64,000 bases of DNA, from positions 2,232,001 to 2,296,000 of the forward strand of contig JAGMVK010000003.1 of NCBI GenBank assembly GCA_020747065.1. Direction: 5' to 3'. Positions 1 to 9,070 of the stretch are shown in pieces. Within the stretch, counting starts at the first letter, position 1, and the number at the start of each line of letters is the position of its first letter. Below the pieces are notes generated by a model. That model searched no databases, was not told the DNA's origin, and worked only from the letters and a program-made list of their open reading frames with translations. Position numbers and translations under genes: made by a program. The DNA comes from Cadophora sp. MPI-SDFR-AT-0126. Taxonomy: Eukaryota > Ascomycota > Leotiomycetes > Helotiales > Ploettnerulaceae.

Positions 1-811
1 AAATCTAAATGTCCTCGGCGATCGCGATGTGCGATTCGGCACCGCCTTTGGAGATGGTTGTCGCATGTTCCACGAGCATCATAACCTGGAGCACATCGAG
101 GATGGAAGGAAAAAGTTGTACAATGCTGATGCGATGGATTGCCGAGTCCTCAATGAGGTGGGAGGGACAAGAAAATGGATATGGGAGCGAAGGTGGAAGT
201 GGGAATGGGCCGGAGGGGATGGCAATCAAGCATTGTGTCGTGTCGGGTCTGGGACAATCAGTGCCACTTCCAAGCCACGGCAAGTGCAGGAAGCGATGAC
301 GCTGCCCTGAATGCGATGCGATCTGCCCTGCCCTGCCCTCCCTGCCTGCCTGCCTCTGGCTCGTCGCAATGGGGAAGCTGCACAGAAGCCCACTAAGATA
401 AGGTAGAGAGCGATAACAGGAGCCAGGTACAGTGGAGTGGCAGTGAAGTGGCCAACCAAGAAGGCAGAATATCGAATAGATTCGTAATCTTCAGCAGGTC
501 AAGTAGCGAGTGATCAATCCTCATTTTGAACATGCTAGCTTTACAAACAAGCAGAATAATAAGTCGCAGAATGGGTAAAATGGCGATCAATCATGCGATT
601 GACAATTCACCCTAGCCATGGGTTTGGTTGTAGTATCATGATTAAATTCATTCAGCATGATCCGTCCAGTACGGAAGTCGAGATCTTCAGCCACGCTAGC
701 GGGTTGCTGGGCGTGGGCCTGTAAACAAGCGCGTCCTCCACAAAGTAAACACGGATTTCAAGATTAACCACAATTCTTTTCATCGAATAACGAAAACAAA
801 GCGGACTCACA
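1..811. other. Upstream region without a supported gene
   Basis: No convincing coding region on either strand. A pyrimidine-rich simple stretch of CCCTG and CCTG units lies near 325-355. The right end is presumably the promoter and 5' leader of the condensin gene that starts at 812. Confidence 0.6.
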
Positions 812-3800
812 ATGCCTCGGGTTGCGCAAAACCCTCGTGGAGCCAGCAATGGCAGAGTTGCTTCTGGTTCCATAGCAGCATCTTCATTCAAATCGCCCGT
901 GAAGTAAGGAGTTCACCAAGCGTGTGTCAACTATTCTAATCTTGCCAAGGATCCCTCTCAACGATGATGCGCAAGAGAAGGCAAAACGCCTGCAGTCGCG
1001 GCATGCGCTCCATGATATACATATGAACCAGATAAAGGCGGCAGCGTCTCCAATGCGCAAATTGAGCAGCTTCGAACGAGCCGGCAGTTCTTCTCCATCC
1101 TCCAATCCCAAGACACCGAGGCGAACATCAGGAAAGGAGAATGATCTCGATGGAGGTGTCATGATGGTTGGCGGTACGGCAGTCACCCCTATGAAGCGCG
1201 TACCTCTGCTTGCCAATTTCGAGGAATGGATGAAGATGGCTACGGATAACAAAATCAATGCGGCCAATTCATGGAACTTTGCCCTGATCGATTACTTCCA
1301 CGATATGTCGCTGCTGAAGGAAGGAGATGGCGTCAACTTTCAGAAAGCCAGCTGTACATTGGACGGTTGCGTGAAGATATACACCAGTAGAGTCGACAGT
1401 GTGGCGACCGAGACCGGAAAGCTTCTAAGTGGATTGGCAGACAGTGGGAACAACAAGAAGAAGAAAGGCGAAAACGAGGAGGGTGAAGAGAGTGAAGAAG
1501 AAGTGGAGGACGAAGATGGAGTGGTCAGGAAGAAGCCAAAGAAGCGGGTAAGCAACATCTTTTTTTAAATGATTTACTTTCGATGCATTTACGATTGCGT
1601 AATTTTCAATGGATGGCCGATTGAATTGCAAGCGCGATTTGTATCGGCATCGTTGGCATATTTCTGTTGCTGTGCTGTGCAACTCTTCTTTCAGCCCATG
1701 AGCTTCAGGTGACAGATACGGCGATGTGAGCAACACCACTTTTTGTAACGCTAGCTGTAGCTGAATAACGTCCTGGCTGTCACATACGACCACAGACTGA
1801 GGAGAATTGGGCATCCCGTCCGCTCTGCCATACACAAGCCTCAGATCGGCAGATTAGTAGTTGGGTGGGTGACCACCAGCGAATACCTGCTGTTGTATGT
1901 TTTTTTAGTGTGTTTTTGCATTTAGCATGATCTTTGTAGATACCATTGTCACTCTATGAAGAAGTTTCTTTATAGCGGTAGTGATAATTATCCTCCCTCC
2001 TACAAATGCACCTTTTTTCGTTCATCGCACCGTACTGTTGCGTTTTTGCTTTTTTGCGGAAGATCCAATGCGCATCGAAATATGCCGTGGAGCAACGATG
2101 GATTTTACCACTAAACCATAAACAACCCTTCTGTTGGCATAGTAGTCAGCAGCCGTACCACACTTTCTAGCAGCCAATTGTCTTGTTGCTGCTATGGGCT
2201 TGGATAAGAGAAGTTCTCTCAACCAACCATCACATCCGGAATGGTGTAGTGGCTAGCATTTCTGCCTCTCAAGAAATTGTCTAATGACAGTGAATTTGTT
2301 CGCAGGAGACCGGGGTTCAATTCCCCGTTCCGGAATAACTTTTTGAATTTTGTGCTCCTAAAGATAGCATCCCAGGGTACATGCTCTGTATCCTCATCGC
2401 CGCAAAGTCTGCTGGCTTTTATGTTTGGACTTGTTGGGCGAAAGCTCGTGGAATCCCTGTGGCTTGTTGCCAGTCGAGTTGGGTCAATTTTTGTGCTACT
2501 TTTTATTTGCCGATTTGAAGGCCGACAAAAGCTCGGGAGATAAGTCAATTCTCCTCCCGCAACAAGCTCACCTTCAATTGTACCCTTTCGCATGACACAT
2601 CTTGGCTCCACAGTTGTTTTTTTAGCGACCTTTTGCTGCGCCCACATTTCTCCAAGACCCGGAAGTCCGGCACTAAGTCCCACATCATAACACTCATGGC
2701 CACAGATATCCACATAAGCAAAATTGTCCACACAGCAGCTTAAAAGCTACTCATCTTTGATGGTCTAACGGTCATGATTTCCGCTTGTCATGTCGACAAG
2801 TCGCGGGAGATCGGGGTTCGACTCCCCGTCAGAGAGTTTCTCTAGAGTTCATGTCCCCGAGTTCACTCGGATACACACCTTTTTTTTCCTTCTTTTTTTT
2901 TGATCTCTTGGCTACCACGCTCAAGAGTTCACTGGGAGTGTATGTTTTTTTTTTGTGCCATGCTCAAGAGCTGGCCAGAGATTGGATTTTTTTTCTGCAC
3001 GGATCCATCTTTTTACTAGCTCGCTATTCATCACGGCTGACCAGCCTCCCGGATGTTTACTAACTAACTTATAACAGGCCCAACGTTCCTCAGAAGCAAC
3101 TTTAGCAAGTTCATTCGCGGCTTTACAACTGAAAAAATTCGAGCTTGAATTTTCGGTCGATCCGTTGTTCAAGAAAGCCTCAGCAGATTTCGACGAAGGT
3201 GGCGCTAAAGGTTTGCTCCTCAACCATTTGGCAATCGATTCTCAGGGGCGCATCGTCTTCGACAGCAGTGATGATGCTGGGGATGTGTCTGGCGAGGGCC
3301 AAGGCAGACGACGCAAAGGCGACATCATCGAGGAAGAAGAAGAAACTGAACCTGATTCCATGATCGATACGACTGCAAAGGATGCAGAAGAGGATGAAGA
3401 GGATGTCGAGATTGACGTCGGAGCTCTCGGCACCAAATTCTTCCCAAGCCTGGATATGTTGGACGAACAGGACATCTGCCCGTCCTTGAAGAATTTCGAT
3501 CTTGGAGATCCTTCTGGCAGTATGGACATTCCATTTCTCAAGGCGCCAGAGGACTGGAGAGAAAAGGACAAACCCGTGGAAACTTCTGTCGGTGACAAGT
3601 CGGGAATCTTCCTTGATGATGATAACCCTGCCGGCTTCGAGGACGATGATGATGGACTTCTTGGAAACTTTGATATTCCCGCTGACACGGGATTCGGCGA
3701 GGGTGGTGAGGCATGGGCTCGGGATGCCGCGATCGAAACGCGAATGCGTGTACATGACGGTGGTTTCGACAACGACGACATGGGAGGCGCGGACGGCGAG

Positions 3801-5016
3801 GATAACGATGGTGCAGCTGCTGGGGCTTTTGACCCAGAGACCGGCGAGTACATTGTATCTCTCGATCATGGCTCAAAAGTCCAAGGTGGTCATGATGATA
3901 TCTTGAGCTACTTCGACGAAGCATTACAGAAGAATTGGGCCGGACCAGAACACTGGAGAATCCGAAAGATCAAAGACATCAACAAACCAGCATCTGCCAC
4001 CAAGGTACGGAAAGAGAAGGAGCTATTCGAGATTGACTTTCTTTCCCCTCTCTCGTCATCGTTAGCGGAAACTATCTACACCCCAGCATCATCCAACACT
4101 GTAATTTCACTCCCGAAGAAGGACTGGAAGTCAAAGACGAGAAACCTTCTCCCAGATGACAAGCACTTCAATTCAAAGCAACTGCTTAGACTGTTCTTGA
4201 AGCCCAAGGCTCGCATGGGCAGTCGCAGGTCTGGCCTTGGTATGAAAACCATTAACTTTGGTCAACGCAAAGAAGAAGAGGCTCCGGAGGGCGAAATGGA
4301 CGAAGCTTTCTGGGCACAGAATGAAGGGCCAGCTGGAGTTGATGACGCTCCGCAAGGGGATTATGATGCCAACTTCTTCCAGGATGATGGCTTACCAATG
4401 CCGGGAGGACTCGATGATGACGACGACATCGAATTCGCTGACGCCCGAGATCACTTTTCGCCAGGTGCAGAAGAGCGGGGAGAAGGTGGTATGGCAGGTA
4501 TCAATAACGTGTTGAACGGTGGCTTGACTCAACTTCCTGAGGGCGAAGAAGGTGCTTTCGGCACTCAACTCGTTACTCAAAGCAGAAGAATGAGACCAGA
4601 ATATGTACAGTATGCTCGTGTCGCCAAGAAGGTTGATGTCCGACGATTGAAGGAAGAATTGTGGAAGGGTATGGGTATTGAGGCGCTTGACCTTGTAAGT
4701 GGCACTTCTCGATGCCATTGCTGAATGCAGTCTAATTTTTTTGCAGAACTTGCCAACCCAGACACTAGGAAGACTACCCACTCCTCAACCCGAACCAAAG
4801 AAGGCAGAAGATGGCAGTCTGAAATTCACATCTGTGATGCAGAATCTGCAAAGCGTTTACCCGAAGCAGGCCATGAACGATATTTCAACAAGTTACTGTT
4901 TTATTTGCTTGCTGCATCTGGCCAATGAGAAGGGCTTGGTGATTGAAAAGCAAGAGGGTCTCATGGAGTTAGATATTAGGAAGGATCCGACTGCCGAAAT
5001 TACTGTTGGGGGTTGA
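812..5016 (+). CDS. BRN1: Condensin complex subunit 2 (kleisin, Barren/CND2 family)
   Basis: Kleisin subunit that closes the SMC2-SMC4 ring of condensin and recruits the HEAT subunits for mitotic chromosome compaction in the nucleus. Model: exons 812-903, 950-1547, 3078-4694 and 4747-5016, giving 858 aa, normal for the family. The first intron joins SPVK to IPLNDDAQEKA, and all junctions keep frame. Diagnostic stretches are LQSRHALHDIH, the block KFELEFSVDPLFKKASADF just after the large intron, the long acidic middle, and the C-terminal winged-helix part ending near SYCFICLLHLANEKGL. The second intron is 1,530 bp, more than ten times the usual size here, phase 0, and carries Pol III genes. 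Reading through its donor would give a truncated protein of about 236 aa. Family call is very secure; the start ATG is the first in frame and precedes a typical basic N-terminus. Confidence 0.95.
1782..1900 (+). rRNA. 5S ribosomal RNA, dispersed single copy
   Basis: A 119-nt sequence starts ACATACGAC and ends GTTGTATGT. These pair as helix I with one G-U pair. The internal promoter is intact, including TAGTAGTTGGGTGGGTGACC near 1856-1874, and CCCGTCCGCTC matches the conserved loop region. A T run directly follows (1900-1906), as expected for Pol III termination. Single 5S genes scattered outside the rDNA repeat are typical of Pezizomycotina such as Neurospora. The gene lies in the sense direction within the large condensin intron, 234 nt after the donor. 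Helix II is slightly imperfect but nothing indicates a pseudogene. Confidence 0.94.
2054..2127 (-). pseudogene. Probable tRNA-Gly relic
   Basis: On the minus strand an intact A-box-like segment (TGGTTTAGTGGTAAAATCC) is followed by an arm CATCG...CGATG like that of fungal tRNA-Gly. The anticodon loop is expanded, the T arm and B box are degenerate (GGATCTTCC instead of GGTTCGATTCC), the acceptor ends do not pair, and no T run follows. It appears to be a dead tRNA copy between the 5S gene and tRNA-Glu. The boundaries are approximate. Confidence 0.45.
2235..2335 (+). tRNA. tRNA-Glu (anticodon CTC), with intron
   Basis: The acceptor stem TCCGGAA pairs perfectly with TTCCGGA (2328-2334), followed by discriminator A. 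The D arm is TGGTGTAGTGGCTAGCA. The anticodon stem TCTGC pairs with GCAGG across a loop CTCTCAA whose bases 34-36 are CTC. The T arm is CGGGG-TTCAATT-CCCCG. About 28 extra bases after position 37 form a tRNA intron in the canonical place. A run of five T lies just downstream (2338-2342). It sits within the condensin intron on the same strand. Confidence 0.93.
2754..2836 (+). tRNA. tRNA-Asp (anticodon GTC), with short intron
   Basis: The acceptor TCTTTGA pairs with TCAGAGA (one T-G pair), followed by discriminator G as usual for tRNA-Asp. The anticodon stem TCCGC pairs with GCGGG, the loop starts TTGTCA giving anticodon GTC, and the T arm is CGGGG-TTCGACT-CCCCG. About 11 extra bases after position 37 form an intron. 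The intron segment GACAAG is the exact reverse complement of CTTGTC spanning the anticodon, which fits the anticodon-intron pairing expected of eukaryotic tRNA introns. Long T runs begin near 2880. It lies in the sense direction within the condensin intron. Confidence 0.93.
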
Positions 5017-5413
5017 ATAGGTTGGAGTGCTGTGTCTTTTAAGGACTTTGTGTTTATTGGCGTCAAGGATGAACTGCATGCCATGAATGAAGAATAATGC
5101 ATTGAACTCGCTTGTCTCGAATACTCTCTGCCTGTGCAGGCCTCGATTGCTTCGGTGGGTGGTAAATTGTAAATTGGTAGTGGTTCACCTTCCTACTGCA
5201 ATACCTTTATTGAATTGGTTTCAATGGGATTTCGCCCCTTTCATTCCACGCTGTTGTGTCATCACTCCCAGCCCTTTTGGCCAAAAACTTTAACGAGGCG
5301 AGGCTGAAGTTCTTGGCGCGTTCTTGCTCATCGCCAAGTTCAGTCAAGCAAGACTCCTACCACCACATATTTCCCAGTGCCACACCCCCATCACCGCACA
5401 CAGTACACTCAAT

Positions 5414-6153
5414 ATGGCAATCAAAGATATCGTCACTGAGCCCGGCCTCAAGGCTGCCTTGGAAACATCTGCTCAAGCCCGGGAGCAAGCTGTCGCGCTC
5501 CTCGACTTCGTCTCGAATCAGCCCGCGACAGCCACGCCCTCTGAGGACTTTCAGATCCAAGTCTCCAAGCAACAGAAGCTTCTCCTTACCTACCTTGCGC
5601 AATTACGAGGCCTCCATCGTGATGCGCACATGGCTGCCCGAGAGACTAAGGCCGTGACAGCTGAAGCCCGTCAAGAGGTCGACAAGCTTCATCTCCAACT
5701 CCAAAACCTTTATTACGAACAACGGCATCTGCAAGGAGAGATCGCTGCTTGCGAATCGTTTGAGTGAGTCGCCTCCTCGGCTTCTGTCATCTGCCGAGCT
5801 GATCTTTTACATAGTCACAAGTACACTCAATTGCCTCTAATTCCAGTCGAACAATTTCTTGCCGAACACCCAGAGCACGCTGGTGCAGACGAGAATGCCC
5901 TCATGACCGCACGAATCGACCATGAACATGCAGAGCGTGAAGCCTTGGAAAGTCAGAGACAAGGCCTATTGAAGAAGAAGCTAGGCCTCGTTGCAGAGAA
6001 TAAGAAGCGCAAGGACGATTTGGCTGCTCTGGATAAGGACTTGGAGACATTCATTGACGCAAGTGCCCAGGACTTATCGACTCAAGAGACTATGCTGATA
6101 CTCGTTCATAGGCCGCGAAACCAATTATCACCACTTTCGAGAAAGTTATCTGA
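5414..6153 (+). CDS. THO complex subunit 5 homologue (THOC5/FMIP family)
   Basis: Member of the THO/TREX complex that couples nuclear transcription to mRNA packaging and export. Exons 5414-5763, 5815-6058 and 6112-6153 give 211 aa, the short form usual in filamentous fungi. Seen directly: an N-terminal helical region (LLTYLAQLRGLHRDAHMAAR), a coiled-coil stretch, the family signature HKYTQLPLIPVEQFLAEHPE, and a charged helix ending DLAALDKDLETFID-AAKPI. The second intron uses a GC donor (GCAAGT) and ATAG acceptor. Only this splice yields the conserved AAKPI...TFEK ending, whereas a GT three bases further on shifts frame. It lies in tandem 397 bp downstream of the condensin gene. Confidence 0.87.
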
Positions 6154-7092
6154 GAAAATGCCGAGGCACATCAAACTTATGCAACTGGCACAATCCTTCA
6201 CGGGCAGCAGAATGATATCCCACCTGGGGCTAAGCTCTATCCAGGCTTGCTATCACATCTGCTGTACAGATTCCCGGCATGTCAAGAAGGCACGGGCGGG
6301 CAACTGGATCGCATCTGATAGAGTAACAAGCCGTGCACGTCGGAATGACCGTAGAGTGCTTGACAGGAGGTGTACGTCCCGTCTCCGAAGGGCGGCATTT
6401 AGTCCGCGACGTTACCTTCAGTTTCGAGCCACTTCTCGATAAGGAAGGTTCGCTGTCCGCCACGGCCTCACCTGTTCGCTGTTCTGGGTATGCAATATCA
6501 GCCACTTGGACCTGGTATGCAGCCTCTTCACACAATATATCCGATTTGCAAACATTCACTCTTTCGTGATTTCTTCCAAAGGCTCAGTCCTTTCTCTTCT
6601 CCTCACATGCTACTCGCTTTCGTTTTGTAACATAAAAATCCTGCCCAAGTGGAAGGTCAGCTCTTGAATTCAAGCTTACCTTAGCCTTACAAAATCTATT
6701 TCCAGCCATGCCATGCATACTTTCGGATACATGGCTGGCAGAAAAAACCGGGCTGTGTGGAGTTGGCCGGCTCCAGCCCCCAGTTCTGACAGCTGTGCAT
6801 GAGAAGGGCTGAACCTTGTCCATAATCGGGCTTGAAGCTCTTGGATTGAATGGCCTCGCTTAGTCCAATAAGCAAACAAGATCACCAGCATCCAAACAAA
6901 GCTTCCTTTGAAAGCCACGGAATGCCAGCTTATGGACAGGGCAGTCGTGCCAACACGAGCCCCCAGCTGCCATTTGTAATCTGCACCGCATCGGAACTTC
7001 TTCAGCACATTGCTGCTTGAGAAGACTTCTTAATTATCAATACTGCCAAACTGCTCTGAGCTTTGAGAGTGTGTTTACAAGTAATTGCCATT
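6154..7092. other. Intergenic region
   Basis: Between THOC5 and the cupredoxin-like gene. Short reading frames occur on both strands but none has family-like composition or believable splice context. The last 100 bp are presumably the promoter of the downstream gene. Confidence 0.5.
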
Positions 7093-8473
7093 ATGTCGCG
7101 ATTAGCCCGGTTAGGTTTTGTTCTCTTTGCAGTCCATTTGGGACATGCACAGACACTATCATCCTTCCCCTCTTCAACATCGAGTGCTCCAGCCGCAACA
7201 CATTCAGTTAATGTTGGAGCCGTAAGTATTGTATAGTTGGCATTCAATGAGTACCTACTAACAATCGGCAGGCTGGTCTTGTCTTTACCCCAAATTCCCT
7301 TACAGCAAGCGTTGGGGACACAGTTGGTGAGAGCCATTGAGAAGCAGTCAAAGCCGTTGGCTGACAAGTCAGAATTCCGCTTCTATCCTCTGAATCACTC
7401 CGTTGCAAGGGCAGAATACAAGAACCCATGCATACCATACGAGGTTGTCGATGTCGGGAGGCAAGGCTTCTGGAGCGGATTCAAACCCGTCAATGTTGTG
7501 TTGTCAGACGTGAGTCTTATCATTGCCTCTGCAAGTTTACCACGAACACTAATTCCCAAAAGCCTCCTAAGTTCAGTGTCTTAATCAATGATACCGAGCC
7601 GATCTTCTTCTACTGCTCTGCCCCAGGTGCATGCGAGGAGGATATTATGGTTGGCGTAATCAATCCAAACTCAACTCAGACCCTCGAAGTCCAACAAGCT
7701 TTCGCACATAACTCAACTGTCGCTTTCAGCCCGGGCGAGAATTTCCCTGAAGAAGTTGCAACTACTAAGTCTGCTGCTTCATCATCGACCTCTACGACCT
7801 CCTCTCCTACAACTGCGACCATAACAGCTATCCCTACGACGGCTGTCGCCACTGCGTCCTCTGGCTCACATCCACCTCTCTCAACCGGTGCAATTGCAGG
7901 TATAGCAATCGGCGGAGCCGCTGTGTTAATCCTGGGCGGAGCACTGGTGTATCTCTGTGGTCGTCAACGTACAATGGGAGAGCTACTTCGACACAATCAA
8001 CAGCCGCCACCTCCCTCCTACGTTCCCAACGCGCCCCATATGTCGATGGCGTCGTCGGCAGCATACACAAAGTCTCCACAAGTAGAAGTCGACTCTCACC
8101 GCTTCTCTAGCGCAGCAGGGTTCTACAACGGCGAAGATGAGAGCTATCGCTCCCGAAGTCCACCTACTGAAGATGCTATGGAGTACTCGAATTTGGTCGG
8201 CAACGCGAGTCCAAATCGAGCGAGCAGTCCTATGATCAGGCGACCTGTGCCTCAAAGTCCAGGGAGGTCAGAGTTGATACCGGTCACATTGACTGACAGG
8301 CCGATGTCTGAAAATATGGGGAACGGAGATGGGTAAGCTGTATTCCACTGAAGAATATACGCTCGTTGCTAACGGCAGATGTCAGTGTTAGGAGAACCCA
8401 GTCGCAGTTTGGTCCCCACGAATTAGGGACTGAGAATGGTCAAACCTATATACCATACTCAAAACCTCAGTAG
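7093..8473 (+). CDS. Cupredoxin-like serine-rich surface protein with one membrane span
   Basis: Exons 7093-7221, 7272-7326, 7373-7509, 7563-8332 and 8386-8473 give 392 aa. A signal peptide (RLARLGFVLFAVHLGHAQ) is followed by a domain of the extracellular serine-rich protein type with a cupredoxin fold: SVNVG, LVFTPNSLTASVGDTVEFRF, NHSVARAEYKNPCIP, and IFFYCSAP-GAC. A Ser/Thr-rich stalk follows, then a membrane segment (IAGIAIGGAAVLILGGALVYL) and a cytoplasmic tail rich in Pro, Ser and Tyr. The first cytoplasmic residues are CGRQR. The His and two Cys could be metal or disulfide positions, but copper binding is only inferred. For the last intron two AG acceptors are seven bases apart; I chose the second because it opens a further 28-residue tail (FGPHELGTEN) instead of an immediate stop. 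Probably a cell-wall or membrane protein of unknown function. Confidence 0.82.
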
Positions 8474-9070
8474 GGATGATTCAATGGATGGTGGCGTCAT
8501 TTTAAGTTCAACTTTTTGTATCCTTGTACAGTGGCGTTTCGAGGTTGATTTCTGGCGTCCTTTGGTGTTCTCTGATGACTTGGAAGAGATACGATGTTGT
8601 CTTTAAATTCGACTACACCGCAACAATTTGTCTCGAAATTTTCCTTCGGAATCTGCGTTTAGGTTCTTCAAGAGTAATCTAACATTTAAGAAGCATCGCT
8701 GCCACTTTTTTTCACTGATGTCCAGTCAAAGGCTGTTCTGCGTGCAGTTTCCTCCAGAAGAGCTATGACATGGATCTCGAGTGAAGCTGCCGAGCATGCG
8801 TCTTACATGTCGAATTTGTTACGCTAGGCCGCAGAAATTAACTGATGTTCGAGTCTTGCAGTGCCTTCTAACTAGATGTCACCTACAATATCAAAGTGAA
8901 TGTCCCAAATCAGACTCGCGACATTCGACTTCGGCCGACTTCGCTTAACCAAAATATTTCCTGCGCAAACGTCACCATCAATTCTCTGGATCGACTATCC
9001 AAAACATCTGCCCTAGTAGATCGGACACTCTCAGCGTCGATCGACCACGCTACAGCACCATTCAGCAAGC
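8474..9070. other. Intergenic region before the BTB pseudogene
   Basis: No supported gene. The right end reads like a 5' leader leading to the ATG at 9071. Confidence 0.5.

Larger units (their letters stand above)
1548..3077 (+). other. Oversized intron of the condensin gene hosting Pol III genes
   Basis: The donor GTAAGC follows a Lys-rich linker (KKPKKR). The acceptor is ATAACAG, preceded by a good branch site (CTAAC) near 3062-3068. The phase-0 junction restores the conserved sequence RSSEATLA. Inside, in order, are a 5S rRNA gene, a tRNA-Gly relic on the minus strand, tRNA-Glu and tRNA-Asp. Several T runs (1900-1906, 2338-2342, 2880-2900, 2945-2955, 2988-2995) could act as Pol III terminators. 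The rest of the intron shows no coding signal. A 170-codon minus-strand reading frame at 2219-2731 runs across the tRNA-Glu and is judged accidental. Confidence 0.9.

Noticed and set aside
2022..2222. Minus-strand frame with a stretch superficially like a histone H3 tail (RQLAARK)
   Set aside because: Only a few residues agree and the surrounding sequence does not continue as a histone.
2219..2731. Minus-strand reading frame of 170 codons in the condensin intron
   Set aside because: It runs antisense through the tRNA-Glu gene, resembles no family and has no splice or promoter context.
5087..5293. Plus-strand frame after the condensin stop
   Set aside because: Lies in the expected 3' untranslated sequence and shows no homology-like features.
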